Shown here: positions 22,074-29,906 of the stretch, one piece after another
Position numbering within the stretch: position 1 is the stretch's first letter
How the letters are laid out: each line of letters begins with the position of its first letter
NCBI RefSeq assembly: GCF_003063475.1
Contig: NZ_NESP01000001.1
Location: forward strand, 1,612,001-1,676,000
DNA from: Limnohabitans curvus
Lineage (GTDB): Bacteria > Pseudomonadota > Gammaproteobacteria > Burkholderiales > Burkholderiaceae_C
Length of the DNA stretch: 64,000 nucleotides
Direction of reading: 5' to 3'
Notes under the pieces: model-generated
What the model was told of the DNA's origin: nothing
Databases searched by the model: none
What the model saw: the letters and a program-made list of their open reading frames with translations, nothing else
Translations under genes and position numbers: made by a program

Positions 22074-23576
22074 TTAAAACCGCGGCAAATCCGGATGCTT
22101 AATCTGCCCCGCACGCACCAACATCTTGCCGTACTCGGCGCAGCGGTGCAGGGTGGGGATGACCTTGCCGGGGTTGAGTAGCCCCTTGCTGTCAAAGGCG
22201 CGCTTGACACCAAACATCTGTTCGTTTTCTTCAGCGCTGAACTGCACGCACATGCTGTTCACCTTCTCGATGCCCACGCCGTGCTCGCCCGTCACCGTGC
22301 CGCCCATGGCCACGCTGGTTTCCAAAATGTCGGCGCCAAACTGTTCGCAGCGGTGCATTTGGTCGGGGTCGTTGGCATCAAACAGAATCAGTGGGTGCAA
22401 GTTGCCATCGCCTGCGTGGAACACGTTCAGGCAGCGCAGTTGGTATTTCTTTTCCATCTCGCTGATGGCTTCCAAAATGTCGGCCAAGCGCTTGCGCGGG
22501 ATGGTGCTGTCCATGCACATGTAGTCTGGGCTGATGCGGCCCGAGGCGGGGAACGCGTTTTTGCGGCCGCTCCAAAACTTCATGCGTTGCGCTTCGTCAC
22601 GGCTCACGGTGATGGCGGTCGCGCCGCAGCCGCGCAGCACTTCGCTCATGCGGCCAATTTCTTCTTCCACTTCTTCCGGCGTGCCGTCGCTCTCGCACAG
22701 CAGAATCGCGGCGGCGCTCAGGTCGTAGTCGGCGTGGACAAAGTCTTCCACGGCGGCGGTCATGGGGCCGTCCATCATCTCTAAGCCTGCGGGGATGATG
22801 CCTGCGGCAATCACGGCAGCCACCGCGTCGCCCGCTTTGCGCACATCGTCAAAGCTGGCCATGATGCAGCGTGCCAGTTGTGGCTTGGGCACGAGTTTGA
22901 CAGTCACCTCAGTGGTCACCGCCAACATGCCTTCGCTGCCCACAACCACGGGCAACAGGTCGAGGCCCGGTGTGTCGAGGGCATCGCTGCCAAATTCAAT
23001 CGGCTCGCCCTCAATGGTGAAGCCCTTCACTTTGAGCACGTTGTGCACCGTGAGGCCGTATTTCAAACAATGCACGCCCCCCGAGTTCTCGGCCACGTTG
23101 CCACCGATGGTGCAGGCAATTTGGCTGGAGGGGTCGGGCGCGTAGTACAGCCCGTATTGCGACACCGCCTCGCTGATGGCGAGGTTGCGCACACCGCACT
23201 GCACCACGGCAGTTCGGGCTGTTGCGTCGATGTTGAGGATTTGGTTGAACTTGGCCAGCGACAGCGTCACACCCATCGTGTGCGGCATCGCGCCACCCGA
23301 CAGACCGGTGCCTGCGCCGCGTGCGACCACGGGCACGTCTAGCGCGTAACAGGCCTTGAGCACGGCTTGCACTTGGTCCACCGTCTCGGGCAAAGCCACG
23401 CACATGGGGCGAGCGCGGTAGGCGGTGAGGCCGTCGCACTCGTAAGGCACGGTGTCCTCGGTGGTGTAGAGCAGGGCGTGCTGGGGCAGCACTTGCAGCA
23501 GGGCTTGCACAACCTGCGCTTGGCGCTCGGCGCGGGCAAGGGTGGTTTGCTGGTCGTTTGACAGTGGAGCGTTCAT
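22074..23576 (-). CDS. glcD: FAD-linked oxidase, glycolate oxidase subunit GlcD-like
   Basis: This flavoprotein (500 residues) oxidises a 2-hydroxyacid such as glycolate or D-lactate. The FAD-binding PCMH domain shows VVARGAGTGLSGGAMPHTMG and GGNVAENSGGVHCLKYG; the C-terminal FAD-oxidase domain has CLNVFHAGDGNLHPLILFD and GTVTGEHGVGIEK. It starts at ATG 23576. No glcE or glcF partner gene adjoins it, so it may work with subunits encoded elsewhere or be a stand-alone D-lactate-type enzyme. It lies downstream of a LysR regulator in the same direction. Confidence 0.88.
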   Translation of the reverse strand: MNAPLSNDQQTTLARAERQAQVVQALLQVLPQHALLYTTEDTVPYECDGLTAYRARPMCVALPETVDQVQAVLKACYALDVPVVARGAGTGLSGGAMPHTMGVTLSLAKFNQILNIDATARTAVVQCGVRNLAISEAVSQYGLYYAPDPSSQIACTIGGNVAENSGGVHCLKYGLTVHNVLKVKGFTIEGEPIEFGSDALDTPGLDLLPVVVGSEGMLAVTTEVTVKLVPKPQLARCIMASFDDVRKAGDAVAAVIAAGIIPAGLEMMDGPMTAAVEDFVHADYDLSAAAILLCESDGTPEEVEEEIGRMSEVLRGCGATAITVSRDEAQRMKFWSGRKNAFPASGRISPDYMCMDSTIPRKRLADILEAISEMEKKYQLRCLNVFHAGDGNLHPLILFDANDPDQMHRCEQFGADILETSVAMGGTVTGEHGVGIEKVNSMCVQFSAEENEQMFGVKRAFDSKGLLNPGKVIPTLHRCAEYGKMLVRAGQIKHPDLPRF

Positions 23577-23707
23577 GTCAGGGACTTTACGGCAAAACTT
23601 GGGGTTGGCGCGTGAAGAAAGTTACAGCGTGCGTTGAAATGGATTTACACGCCAACCCAAACGTCGTGAATGGGACCGGCCCTCCCGTTCACAGCGAGAG
23701 AAGTGAC

Positions 23708-24583
23708 TTAAGGAACAGCCTTCTTCAACCAGTCAGCAAACGCCGCACATTCCCATCGGTCCATCGCCCCTGTGCGCCAACACAGGTAATGCCCATGCGG
23801 GCTAGGGACTTGACGCGGGAAGATGCGCACCAGCGTGCCGTTTTCTAGCCACGGTGCGCCTAGCTTTAAGCGCACCAGGCCCACGCCCAAGCCCTGTGCG
23901 GAGGCGTCGCACATCAAGCCAATGTCGTTGAAGCTGCTGCCTTCAATTGGCTCGGGCCAGTCTTGGTCATGCGCGGCAAACCAGGTGCGCCATGGCTCCA
24001 AAGGGCTGCGCAACAAAGTGGCATCGGCCAAATCTTCGGGGCTGTCAAACGGGCCATGTTCGCGGATGTAGGCGGGTGAGGCCATGGGCGTCACGTCGTC
24101 TTTCATGATGCACACATGCTCGACATCGGCGTAGCGCCCTGTGCCAAAACGGATGGTCAGGTCGGCGTCTTCGGCCACCACATCCAGCAGCGGAATGCTG
24201 ACTTGCAAAATGATGTCAATCTCGGGATACGCGTCTGCAAACTGGCGCAGGCGCGGCATCAAGATGGAGCGGGCAAAAGTGGGTGTCACGGCCAAGCGCA
24301 GTTTGCGTTTGCCGGGTGTGGCGCTGCCGTCTTTGCCGGGGAAGCGCTCAAGAATAGACAAGCCTTCGCGCACATGGGCCAGATATTCGCTGCCCTCGGT
24401 GGTGAGCGAAAAGTCAGCTCGGCCAAAGAGTTTGACGCCCAACAACTGTTCCAGCTGCTTCACACGGTGGCTCACCGCGCTGGGGGTCACGCATTGCTCT
24501 TCAGCGGCTTGGGTGACCGAACGCAACCGCGCCAAGGCCTCAAACGTGAGCAAGCACTGGATGGGCGGGATGCGGCTGGTCAT
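23708..24583 (-). CDS. LysR-type transcriptional regulator (GcvA-like)
   Basis: This regulator has 291 residues. The N-terminal winged helix-turn-helix (SVTQAAEEQCVTPSAVSHRV, near residues 22-41) and the following KQLEQLLGVKLFGR match the GcvA subgroup. The C-terminal effector domain follows from about residue 90. It starts 6 bases after purU and lies 131 bases upstream of glcD, so glcD or purU-linked one-carbon metabolism are candidate targets. That is inference from position only. Confidence 0.88.
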   Translation of the reverse strand: MTSRIPPIQCLLTFEALARLRSVTQAAEEQCVTPSAVSHRVKQLEQLLGVKLFGRADFSLTTEGSEYLAHVREGLSILERFPGKDGSATPGKRKLRLAVTPTFARSILMPRLRQFADAYPEIDIILQVSIPLLDVVAEDADLTIRFGTGRYADVEHVCIMKDDVTPMASPAYIREHGPFDSPEDLADATLLRSPLEPWRTWFAAHDQDWPEPIEGSSFNDIGLMCDASAQGLGVGLVRLKLGAPWLENGTLVRIFPRQVPSPHGHYLCWRTGAMDRWECAAFADWLKKAVP

Positions 24584-24589
24584 GTCGCT

Positions 24590-25435
24590 TTATTTGAAGA
24601 TGACGGTCTTGTGGCCGTTCAACAGCACGCGGTGTTCGCTGTGCCATTTGACGGCGCGGGCCAACACTTGACTTTCGGTGTCACGGCCTTGGGCGGTGAA
24701 GTCTTCCACGGTTTTGCTGTGGTCCACGCGGGCCACGTCTTGCTCAATGATGGGGCCTTCGTCCAAGTCGGCGGTGACGTAGTGGGCGGTTGCGCCAATC
24801 AGTTTCACGCCACGGTCGTGCGCTTGGTAATACGGCTTGGCGCCCTTGAAGCTGGGCAAGAAGCTGTGGTGAATGTTGATGGCACGGCCTGACAATTTTT
24901 TGCACAAGTCGTCGCTCAGAATTTGCATGTAGCGGGCCAGCACCACCAGCTCTGCGCCTTCAGCTTCGATCACTTCATAGGCTTTGGCCTCGGCTTGCGC
25001 CTTGGTCGCTGCCGTGACGGGAATGTGGTGGAACGGCACGTTGTAGCTGGCCGCCAGTTGATAAAACTCGCGGTGGTTGCTGATGATGGCGCGAATGTCC
25101 AAAGGCAGCAGGCCGCTTTTGACGCGGAACAACAAGTCGTTCAAGCAATGACCCTCTTTGCTGACCATCAACACCGTGCGCATGGGTTGGGTGGTGTCAT
25201 GCAGGGTCCACTTCATGCCAAAGGTGTCAGCAAAGGTGGCGAGCTGCGCACGTAACTCGTCTTGGCCCACGGCATCGCACGCGAATTGGACGCGCATGAA
25301 GAACAGACCGGTGTCGGGGTCGTTGTACTGGGCGGCTTCTTCGATGTTGCCTTTGCGCTCCAGCAAAAAGCCAGACACGGCGTGCACGATGCCCTGGCGG
25401 TCGGGGCAAGACAAATTAAGGATGTATGCAGTCAT
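24590..25435 (-). CDS. purU: Formyltetrahydrofolate deformylase
   Basis: PurU hydrolyses 10-formyl-THF to formate and THF and balances one-carbon units with purine synthesis. The 281-residue protein has an N-terminal ACT domain (AYILNLSCPDRQGIVHAVSG) and a formyltransferase-like domain with NIHHSFLPSFKGAKPYYQAH and HYVTADLDEGPIIEQD. The ATG at 25435 is used. Only 6 bases separate it from the LysR gene. Confidence 0.95.
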   Translation of the reverse strand: MTAYILNLSCPDRQGIVHAVSGFLLERKGNIEEAAQYNDPDTGLFFMRVQFACDAVGQDELRAQLATFADTFGMKWTLHDTTQPMRTVLMVSKEGHCLNDLLFRVKSGLLPLDIRAIISNHREFYQLAASYNVPFHHIPVTAATKAQAEAKAYEVIEAEGAELVVLARYMQILSDDLCKKLSGRAINIHHSFLPSFKGAKPYYQAHDRGVKLIGATAHYVTADLDEGPIIEQDVARVDHSKTVEDFTAQGRDTESQVLARAVKWHSEHRVLLNGHKTVIFK

Positions 25436-25464
25436 GTGCGCAATTGTAGGTAGGACTGGGCATG

Positions 25465-25485
25465 AAAAAGGGCGCCAAAGCGCCC
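25465..25485 (-). terminator. Intrinsic terminator of the DUF3567 gene
   Basis: On the minus strand GGGCGC-TTTG-GCGCCC is followed by TTTTTC. It lies just after the DUF3567 stop and upstream of purU. Confidence 0.82.
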
Positions 25486-25508
25486 TGTGTGTCGTGTGGG
25501 GAGCAGGC

Positions 25509-25787
25509 TCAGTGCACCACGACCGGGTTTTGGGCCAGCTCGGCGTAGCCAGCCAAGGTGTCTTCCACCTCTTCTTGGGTGGGGGCGTTTTCTTGCCAAG
25601 CGCGCAAATGGGCTTGGAACTGCTCGGCCCATGAGCCTTCTAGGTAAATCTCTTTGCCTGAGCGCTTGTCCACGATCTCAAAGCCGTGGCGGGCCAAGGC
25701 AGGCACGTCGGGGCGCACAGGCACCAACGCGTCATCCACCTGCAGGTGCATGACCGAATACGTGTCGGAGTTGTAGAGCATGTCCAT
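25509..25787 (-). CDS. DUF3567 family protein
   Basis: This 92-residue protein belongs to a family seen mainly in betaproteobacteria. It begins MDMLYNSDTYSVMHLQVDD and has the characteristic ARHGFEIVDKRSGKEIYLEG. The function is unknown; there is no signal or membrane segment. I start at ATG 25787, which follows GAAAG; a longer frame reaches 25817 without support. It is a single-gene unit with its own terminator. Confidence 0.85.
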   Translation of the reverse strand: MDMLYNSDTYSVMHLQVDDALVPVRPDVPALARHGFEIVDKRSGKEIYLEGSWAEQFQAHLRAWQENAPTQEEVEDTLAGYAELAQNPVVVH

Positions 25788-25846
25788 GGGAATCTTTCGG
25801 CGGAAAACGAATTGCATCTAAGCATATCGGATTCAAAAGCCCAAAT

Positions 25847-26929
25847 TCAAGGGCTGGGCTTTTCGGCTTTGCTTAAAAGTTGGTCCACAAAGTCGCCATT
25901 GGCGTTGGTGATGCGCAAACGCACGGGCAAATAACCCAACGTGGGCGCAAACCACAGCTCAATGTGCTGGTCAAATTCGCGGCGTGGCTTGCGGTTGAGC
26001 TTGATGGCGCTGATGTCGCCAAAGGGCAATTGCAACATTTCTTCTTTTTCCACCAAGAATTGCCACACCTCAGCTTCGCGCTGCGACACGGTTTGGAACG
26101 ACAACATGGTGCCCGCTGGAAAACGCGTGGGGTCAGCCGCCAGCAGGCTGCTGAGCTGCAACACCACGCTCAAGCGGTCTTGCGCGCCTTTGAGCAGTGG
26201 CGCATCGGGTGAGTTGGCGCTGAAGGTGATGAGGCCTTTGTCACGCTGAAAGTGCGCGGCCTGTTCGCTGCGGGTTTTGTCGCCAAAGCGGGTAGGCATG
26301 AGGCCTTCCGCGCCCAACGTGCCTTTGCTGATTTGTACGCGTGAGCCCAACAAAAAGGCACTCACCTCTAAACGGGCCTCATAGTCTTTGCCGTCTTGCA
26401 GCCACTGCAACTCGGCAGAGGCCCAGTAGCTGAAGCCTTTGGCTTGGCCTTGCACTTGGTATTTGAGCAAAGCCGAGTCGGGCGCTTTGAAGGCGGTGAC
26501 GTCTGTCAAACCCTCGCTGCCTGCACGCTTGTACGGTGGCAGATCCACGCTGGCGGCGCTACGTGCAGGCAGGCCCACCGGGGCGCTGAGGTCTTGGCCG
26601 AGGTCGTCAAACTTCAACGGCGGTGTGGCTGCGCTGGCTTCGGCTGGCGCTTCCTCTGTTTGTGCAGGGGGCGGTTTGGCTGGGGTGGGTTGCACGGGCT
26701 TGGGGACTTGGGGCGCACGCGGTGCCGCGACTTCAATTTGGCGTGTGACCAACGCTTGTGTGCGCAAGGGTTTGCCCGACTCGGGTGTGAGCCACAAGGG
26801 CGCGCCCGCCAAGAGCCAAAGGTGCAGCAACAGCACGCCAGCCACCAGCAGCACCGCATGTTTGCGTTGCAAATGAGGCAGACGAGTGGGCAGGGCACGT
26901 GCGTGCATGACGACGGAGCGAACTTTCAT
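25847..26929 (-). CDS. DUF3108 domain-containing membrane-anchored protein
   Basis: The 360-residue protein has an N-terminal membrane anchor (LLVAGVLLLHLWLLAGAPLWL, about residues 27-47 from this start), a proline-rich linker (VPKPVQPTPAKPPPAQ) and a large C-terminal DUF3108-like beta domain presumably in the periplasm. Function unknown. The start may be ATG 26929 (MKVRSVV) or 26908 (MHARALP). It is divergent from the FAH-family gene with 11 bases between starts, so the promoters overlap coding sequence. Confidence 0.78.
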   Translation of the reverse strand: MKVRSVVMHARALPTRLPHLQRKHAVLLVAGVLLLHLWLLAGAPLWLTPESGKPLRTQALVTRQIEVAAPRAPQVPKPVQPTPAKPPPAQTEEAPAEASAATPPLKFDDLGQDLSAPVGLPARSAASVDLPPYKRAGSEGLTDVTAFKAPDSALLKYQVQGQAKGFSYWASAELQWLQDGKDYEARLEVSAFLLGSRVQISKGTLGAEGLMPTRFGDKTRSEQAAHFQRDKGLITFSANSPDAPLLKGAQDRLSVVLQLSSLLAADPTRFPAGTMLSFQTVSQREAEVWQFLVEKEEMLQLPFGDISAIKLNRKPRREFDQHIELWFAPTLGYLPVRLRITNANGDFVDQLLSKAEKPSP

Positions 26930-26940
26930 AGAATCGTGGC

Positions 26941-27900
26941 ATGAAATTAGCCACATACAAAGACGGTACACGCGACGGACAACTGGTGGTCGTGTCTCGC
27001 GATTTGAGCACCGCGCATTATGCGACGGGCATTGCCACCCGCCTGCAGCAAGCGCTGGACGACTGGGGCTTCATGGCCCCGCAGCTGCAAGACTTGTATG
27101 AAACCCTCAACAACGGCAAAACGCGCCACGCCTTTCCGTTTGACCCCACTTTGTGCATGGCCCCGCTGCCACGCGCCTACCAACGCTTGAAGGGTCAGGC
27201 CTATGCCAACCACGCGACCCTGCTGGGTGACGCTGAGGTCGACTTGGCGGTCCACCAAGCCGCCAGCGACCCACTGCTGGGCGCGCAAGACCACGTGGTG
27301 TGCGCCAACGAAAACTTAGGCGTCGATTTTTCTGCTGAAATCGCCGTCGTCACGGGCGATGTGGCCCTAGGTGCATCAGCAGACGACGCCTTAGAGGGCA
27401 TTCGTTTGGTCATGTTGTCCAACGACATCACGCTGCGCAACGTGGGCAGCCGCGTGCAAAGTCAGCCCGCCACCGCATTCAGCCCCGTGGCCGTGACGCT
27501 TGACGAATTGGGCGACGCCTGGGACAACGGCTGCGTGCACCTGACGGTGCAAGTGGCCTGGAATGGCCGCAAAGTGGGCATGTGCGACGCGGGCACAGAC
27601 ATGACGTATGCGTTCGGTCAGCTCGTGGCGCACGCCAGCAAAACCCGCGCATTGCGCGCAGGCACGGTCGTGAGCAGCGGCACGGTCAGCAACGCAGGCT
27701 TTGAGAAAAACGGCAAAAAAGAATGGCCCAAGGGCTACAGCTGCATTGCCGAAAAGCGCGCCATGGAAGACGCATTGGATGGCAAAGCCACCACTGACTT
27801 CATGAAGTTTGGCGACACCGTGCGCATCGAAGCCAAGGGCAAAGATGGCCAAAGCGTGTTTGGTGCGATTGACCAAGAGCTGGCCCCGTTGAACGCTTGA
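26941..27900 (+). CDS. Fumarylacetoacetate hydrolase family protein
   Basis: This is a predicted C-C bond hydrolase or related enzyme of the FAH superfamily, 319 residues. Residues 1-80 form the FAH N-terminal subdomain (starting MKLATYKDGTRDGQLVVVSR); the core contains NLGVDFSAEIAVVTGDV, which places acidic metal ligands, and VVSSGTVSNAGFEKNG. It may act on fumarylacetoacetate or another acylpyruvate; the sequence does not tell. No aromatic degradation genes adjoin it. Confidence 0.85.
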   Translation: MKLATYKDGTRDGQLVVVSRDLSTAHYATGIATRLQQALDDWGFMAPQLQDLYETLNNGKTRHAFPFDPTLCMAPLPRAYQRLKGQAYANHATLLGDAEVDLAVHQAASDPLLGAQDHVVCANENLGVDFSAEIAVVTGDVALGASADDALEGIRLVMLSNDITLRNVGSRVQSQPATAFSPVAVTLDELGDAWDNGCVHLTVQVAWNGRKVGMCDAGTDMTYAFGQLVAHASKTRALRAGTVVSSGTVSNAGFEKNGKKEWPKGYSCIAEKRAMEDALDGKATTDFMKFGDTVRIEAKGKDGQSVFGAIDQELAPLNA

Positions 27901-27915
27901 GTCTTTCGGCGCAAC

Positions 27916-27951
27916 AAAAAGCCCGCTGACGTGATGTGAGCGGGCTTTTTT
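27916..27951. terminator. Bidirectional intrinsic terminator
   Basis: A 12-base stem (AAAAAGCCCGCT / AGCGGGCTTTTT) with an 11-base loop lies between the convergent FAH-family and eRF1-like genes. Confidence 0.92.
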
Positions 27952-27977
27952 GTGGGCGGCGCTGAGGCCGTGTTGTC

Positions 27978-28349
27978 TTATTTGACGAGTGCCGGGTCAG
28001 CGCCCATGTTGTCAAGCTTCTTGAAGTATTGACGCGCCATGGCCACCACTTGTGCGTCGGTGGGGTGGTCGCTGGACACGCTGTCCACCACGTTCACATG
28101 GGCGTGGTGCTGCTTGCACCAATCGCGGAACTCGTCGCGTGCAATGCCGGGGCCAGTCACCAACACTTCGTGCGTGCCTTCGAGGGCTTTGGCGATGTCT
28201 GCATACATCGCGGCGGTGTCGTTTTGTTTACCTTGATGTTTGTGGTGGGTGCGTGACTTGACGCGTTGGCTCTCTACGTGCTCACGGTCAAACATCAGCA
28301 CGTGGGCTTCTTGGTGGTCCATCCAAACAACGGCGTGAAAAGTGGTCAT
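27978..28349 (-). CDS. eRF1/Pelota domain-3-like protein ('translational machinery protein')
   Basis: This 123-residue protein resembles short bacterial proteins related to the third domain of eRF1/Pelota-type factors. Notable parts are FHAVVWMDHQEAHVLMFD at the start, a histidine-rich loop (THHKHQGK), and HEVLVTGPGIARDEFRDWCK. Biochemical function is unproven; a ribosome-related stress role is inferred from the fold family. The ATG at 28349 (MTTFHAVVW) lies 16 bases after the DksA-like gene, so the two form an operon downstream of an FNR-type dyad. Confidence 0.72.
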   Translation of the reverse strand: MTTFHAVVWMDHQEAHVLMFDREHVESQRVKSRTHHKHQGKQNDTAAMYADIAKALEGTHEVLVTGPGIARDEFRDWCKQHHAHVNVVDSVSSDHPTDAQVVAMARQYFKKLDNMGADPALVK

Positions 28350-28365
28350 GTGTTTTCTTTCTCTC

Positions 28366-28731
28366 TTAGTGGTGGTTGTGTTCAGCTTTTTCTTGGCAGC
28401 CAATGCATCGCGCAGCTTCGGGCGCTGCGTTCAGGCGTGCTTCGGGAATCGTGGCGTCGCAATCGATGCAGTGGCCATAAGTGCCAGTGCTCAAACGGGC
28501 CAAGGCTTCGTCAATCGCAGCCAGCTCGGCAGTCTCGTGTTCGTTGATCGCGAACTCGAGGTCGCGTGCCGTGTTGACTTGTGCGTCTGAGTCTTCGTTG
28601 TGCGCGAAGTGTTCGGCCGCTACTTCCACACGGCTGGCTTTACCGCCGCGTTGCTGTGCAATTTGTGCCAACAAGTCGGCGCGTTGGGTTTCAAGCTTTT
28701 GCTTGAAGGCGGTGGCGTGTTGTGCATCCAT
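28366..28731 (-). CDS. DksA/TraR-family zinc-finger protein
   Basis: This 121-residue protein has a coiled-coil N-terminal half and a C-terminal C4 zinc finger: CIDC ... CIGC with 17 residues between the pairs. DksA relatives enter the RNA polymerase secondary channel and tune transcription, often with ppGpp. It is shorter than E. coli DksA (151), and the coiled-coil tip acidic pair is not obvious, so it may be a paralogue. The ATG at 28731 has a good site (AGAGGAGTCCTG). A perfect FNR-type dyad is centred 59 bases upstream of the start. Confidence 0.85.
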   Translation of the reverse strand: MDAQHATAFKQKLETQRADLLAQIAQQRGGKASRVEVAAEHFAHNEDSDAQVNTARDLEFAINEHETAELAAIDEALARLSTGTYGHCIDCDATIPEARLNAAPEAARCIGCQEKAEHNHH

Positions 28732-28783
28732 CAGGACTCCTCTTTGTTTAACTTGATGTTGCGCGCATCTTGCGCCTGATTCA

Positions 28784-28797
28784 TTGACCGAGGTCAA
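28784..28797. promoter_or_regulatory. FNR/ANR-type dyad operator TTGACCGAGGTCAA
   Basis: A perfect inverted repeat TTGAC-CGAG-GTCAA matches the FNR-family box (TTGAT-N4-ATCAA and the common TTGAC/GTCAA variant). It lies in the divergent gap, centred 59 bases before the DksA-like start (minus) and 48 bases before the DUF2946 start (plus). The spacing fits activation of the minus-strand genes better, since the best plus-strand -10-like element (CATAAT, 28826-28831) would start transcription at the DUF2946 ATG itself. Confidence 0.7.
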
Positions 28798-28838
28798 GAA
28801 ATGGTGGCTTGTCCGTGCGATACGACATAATCAAACGC

Positions 28839-29195
28839 ATGCAACGCTTGCGCCACGCCATCCAACTTACCCGCCTTGTGCTGGTGTGGTTTGCGTTGTC
28901 GATCGGTGTGGCTATTGCATCGCCAGTCGTCAACCCACATGGCATGGACCTCGTCTGTACCAGCACCGGCAGCATGAAGTTGGTGATGCCGGGTGACGAT
29001 GATGTGGCTGCCTCTAGCCATACGCTGGACTGTCCGTTGTGTGCATCCATCAGCGCCCCGCCGCCTGCGCTCAACACCACGTTGACGCAAGCGTCCCCTC
29101 TGGCCCATGCCATGTTGCCGACGGCTGCAGCGCACATTGCGGCCACCACGGCGCCTCCGCTGCCCTCGCGCGGGCCACCTGCTGTCTTCCTTTAA
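28839..29195 (+). CDS. DUF2946-type small exported protein, copper-locus associated
   Basis: This 118-residue protein has an N-terminal hydrophobic segment (RLVLVWFALSIGVAIASPVV) and a cysteine motif in HTLDCPLCASISAPPP, resembling the HCPxC motif of DUF2946 proteins found in copper-related operons. The C-terminal half is alanine/proline rich. Metal binding is inferred, not shown. The start is ATG 28839 or possibly 28809. It heads the plus-strand trio with YcnI-like and PCuAC genes. Confidence 0.7.
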   Translation: MQRLRHAIQLTRLVLVWFALSIGVAIASPVVNPHGMDLVCTSTGSMKLVMPGDDDVAASSHTLDCPLCASISAPPPALNTTLTQASPLAHAMLPTAAAHIAATTAPPLPSRGPPAVFL

Positions 29196-29340
29196 TGCTC
29201 TTCTGCGGGTTTGAGGCTTTTGCCTCGACCTGGTGTGGGTGTCGTGCTGCGCGTTGGCGCACATGTCGCCATCGAGATGAAGCAGGTCATGTACGCCTCA
29301 TGTCGAGGATGCAATGACCGAATAAGCAATGGAAGACAAG

Positions 29341-29889
29341 ATGACGAAACATTTCAAAACACTAGCGCAGTGTGTGCTGGTCAGCGTGACATGCGCGGCG
29401 CTGCAAGCGCACGCCCACATCACCTTAGCCGAGTCACAAGCGGTGGCGGGCAGCTATTACAAAGCCACGCTACGTGTGGGCCACGGTTGCAACGGGGCCG
29501 CCACCACGGGCATCACGGTGCATGTGCCTGCAGGGCTTCAAGCTGCCAAGCCTCAACCCAAGATGGGCTGGACGCTGGCGGTCCAAAAAGCCAAGCTCGC
29601 GCAGCCCTACAACAGCCACGGCAAAACGGTGACCGAGGATGTGGTGACTTTGCAGTGGACTGCCAGCCAAGACGCGGCATTGCCCGATGCGCAGTTTGAC
29701 GAGTTCGCGTTCATGGGCCGCTTGCCCGATCAAGCCGGCCCTTTGTGGGTGAAGGTTTTGCAAACCTGCGAGCGCGGTCAAAATGACTGGTCAGATCTAC
29801 CTGCCAGTGGCACCTCAACGCGCGGTTTGAAGCAACCCGCTGCGCTGCTGGACGTGCAAGCCGCACCCAAACACGAACACCACCATTAA
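29341..29889 (+). CDS. YcnI-family (DUF1775) copper-associated protein
   Basis: This exported 182-residue protein has a signal peptide ending near LQAHA; the mature chain would start HITLAESQAV, placing a histidine at its N-terminus as in copper-binding YcnI proteins. The family core includes YKATLRVGHGCNGAATTGI, VHVPAGLQAAKPQPKMGW and LPDAQFDEFAFMGRLPD. The C-terminus ends KHEHHH. YcnI proteins bind Cu(II) through an N-terminal brace-like site; the same is inferred. The ATG at 29341 is chosen over 29329. Confidence 0.88.
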   Translation: MTKHFKTLAQCVLVSVTCAALQAHAHITLAESQAVAGSYYKATLRVGHGCNGAATTGITVHVPAGLQAAKPQPKMGWTLAVQKAKLAQPYNSHGKTVTEDVVTLQWTASQDAALPDAQFDEFAFMGRLPDQAGPLWVKVLQTCERGQNDWSDLPASGTSTRGLKQPAALLDVQAAPKHEHHH

Positions 29890-29906
29890 TCCCCAGGAGT
29901 TTTTAC

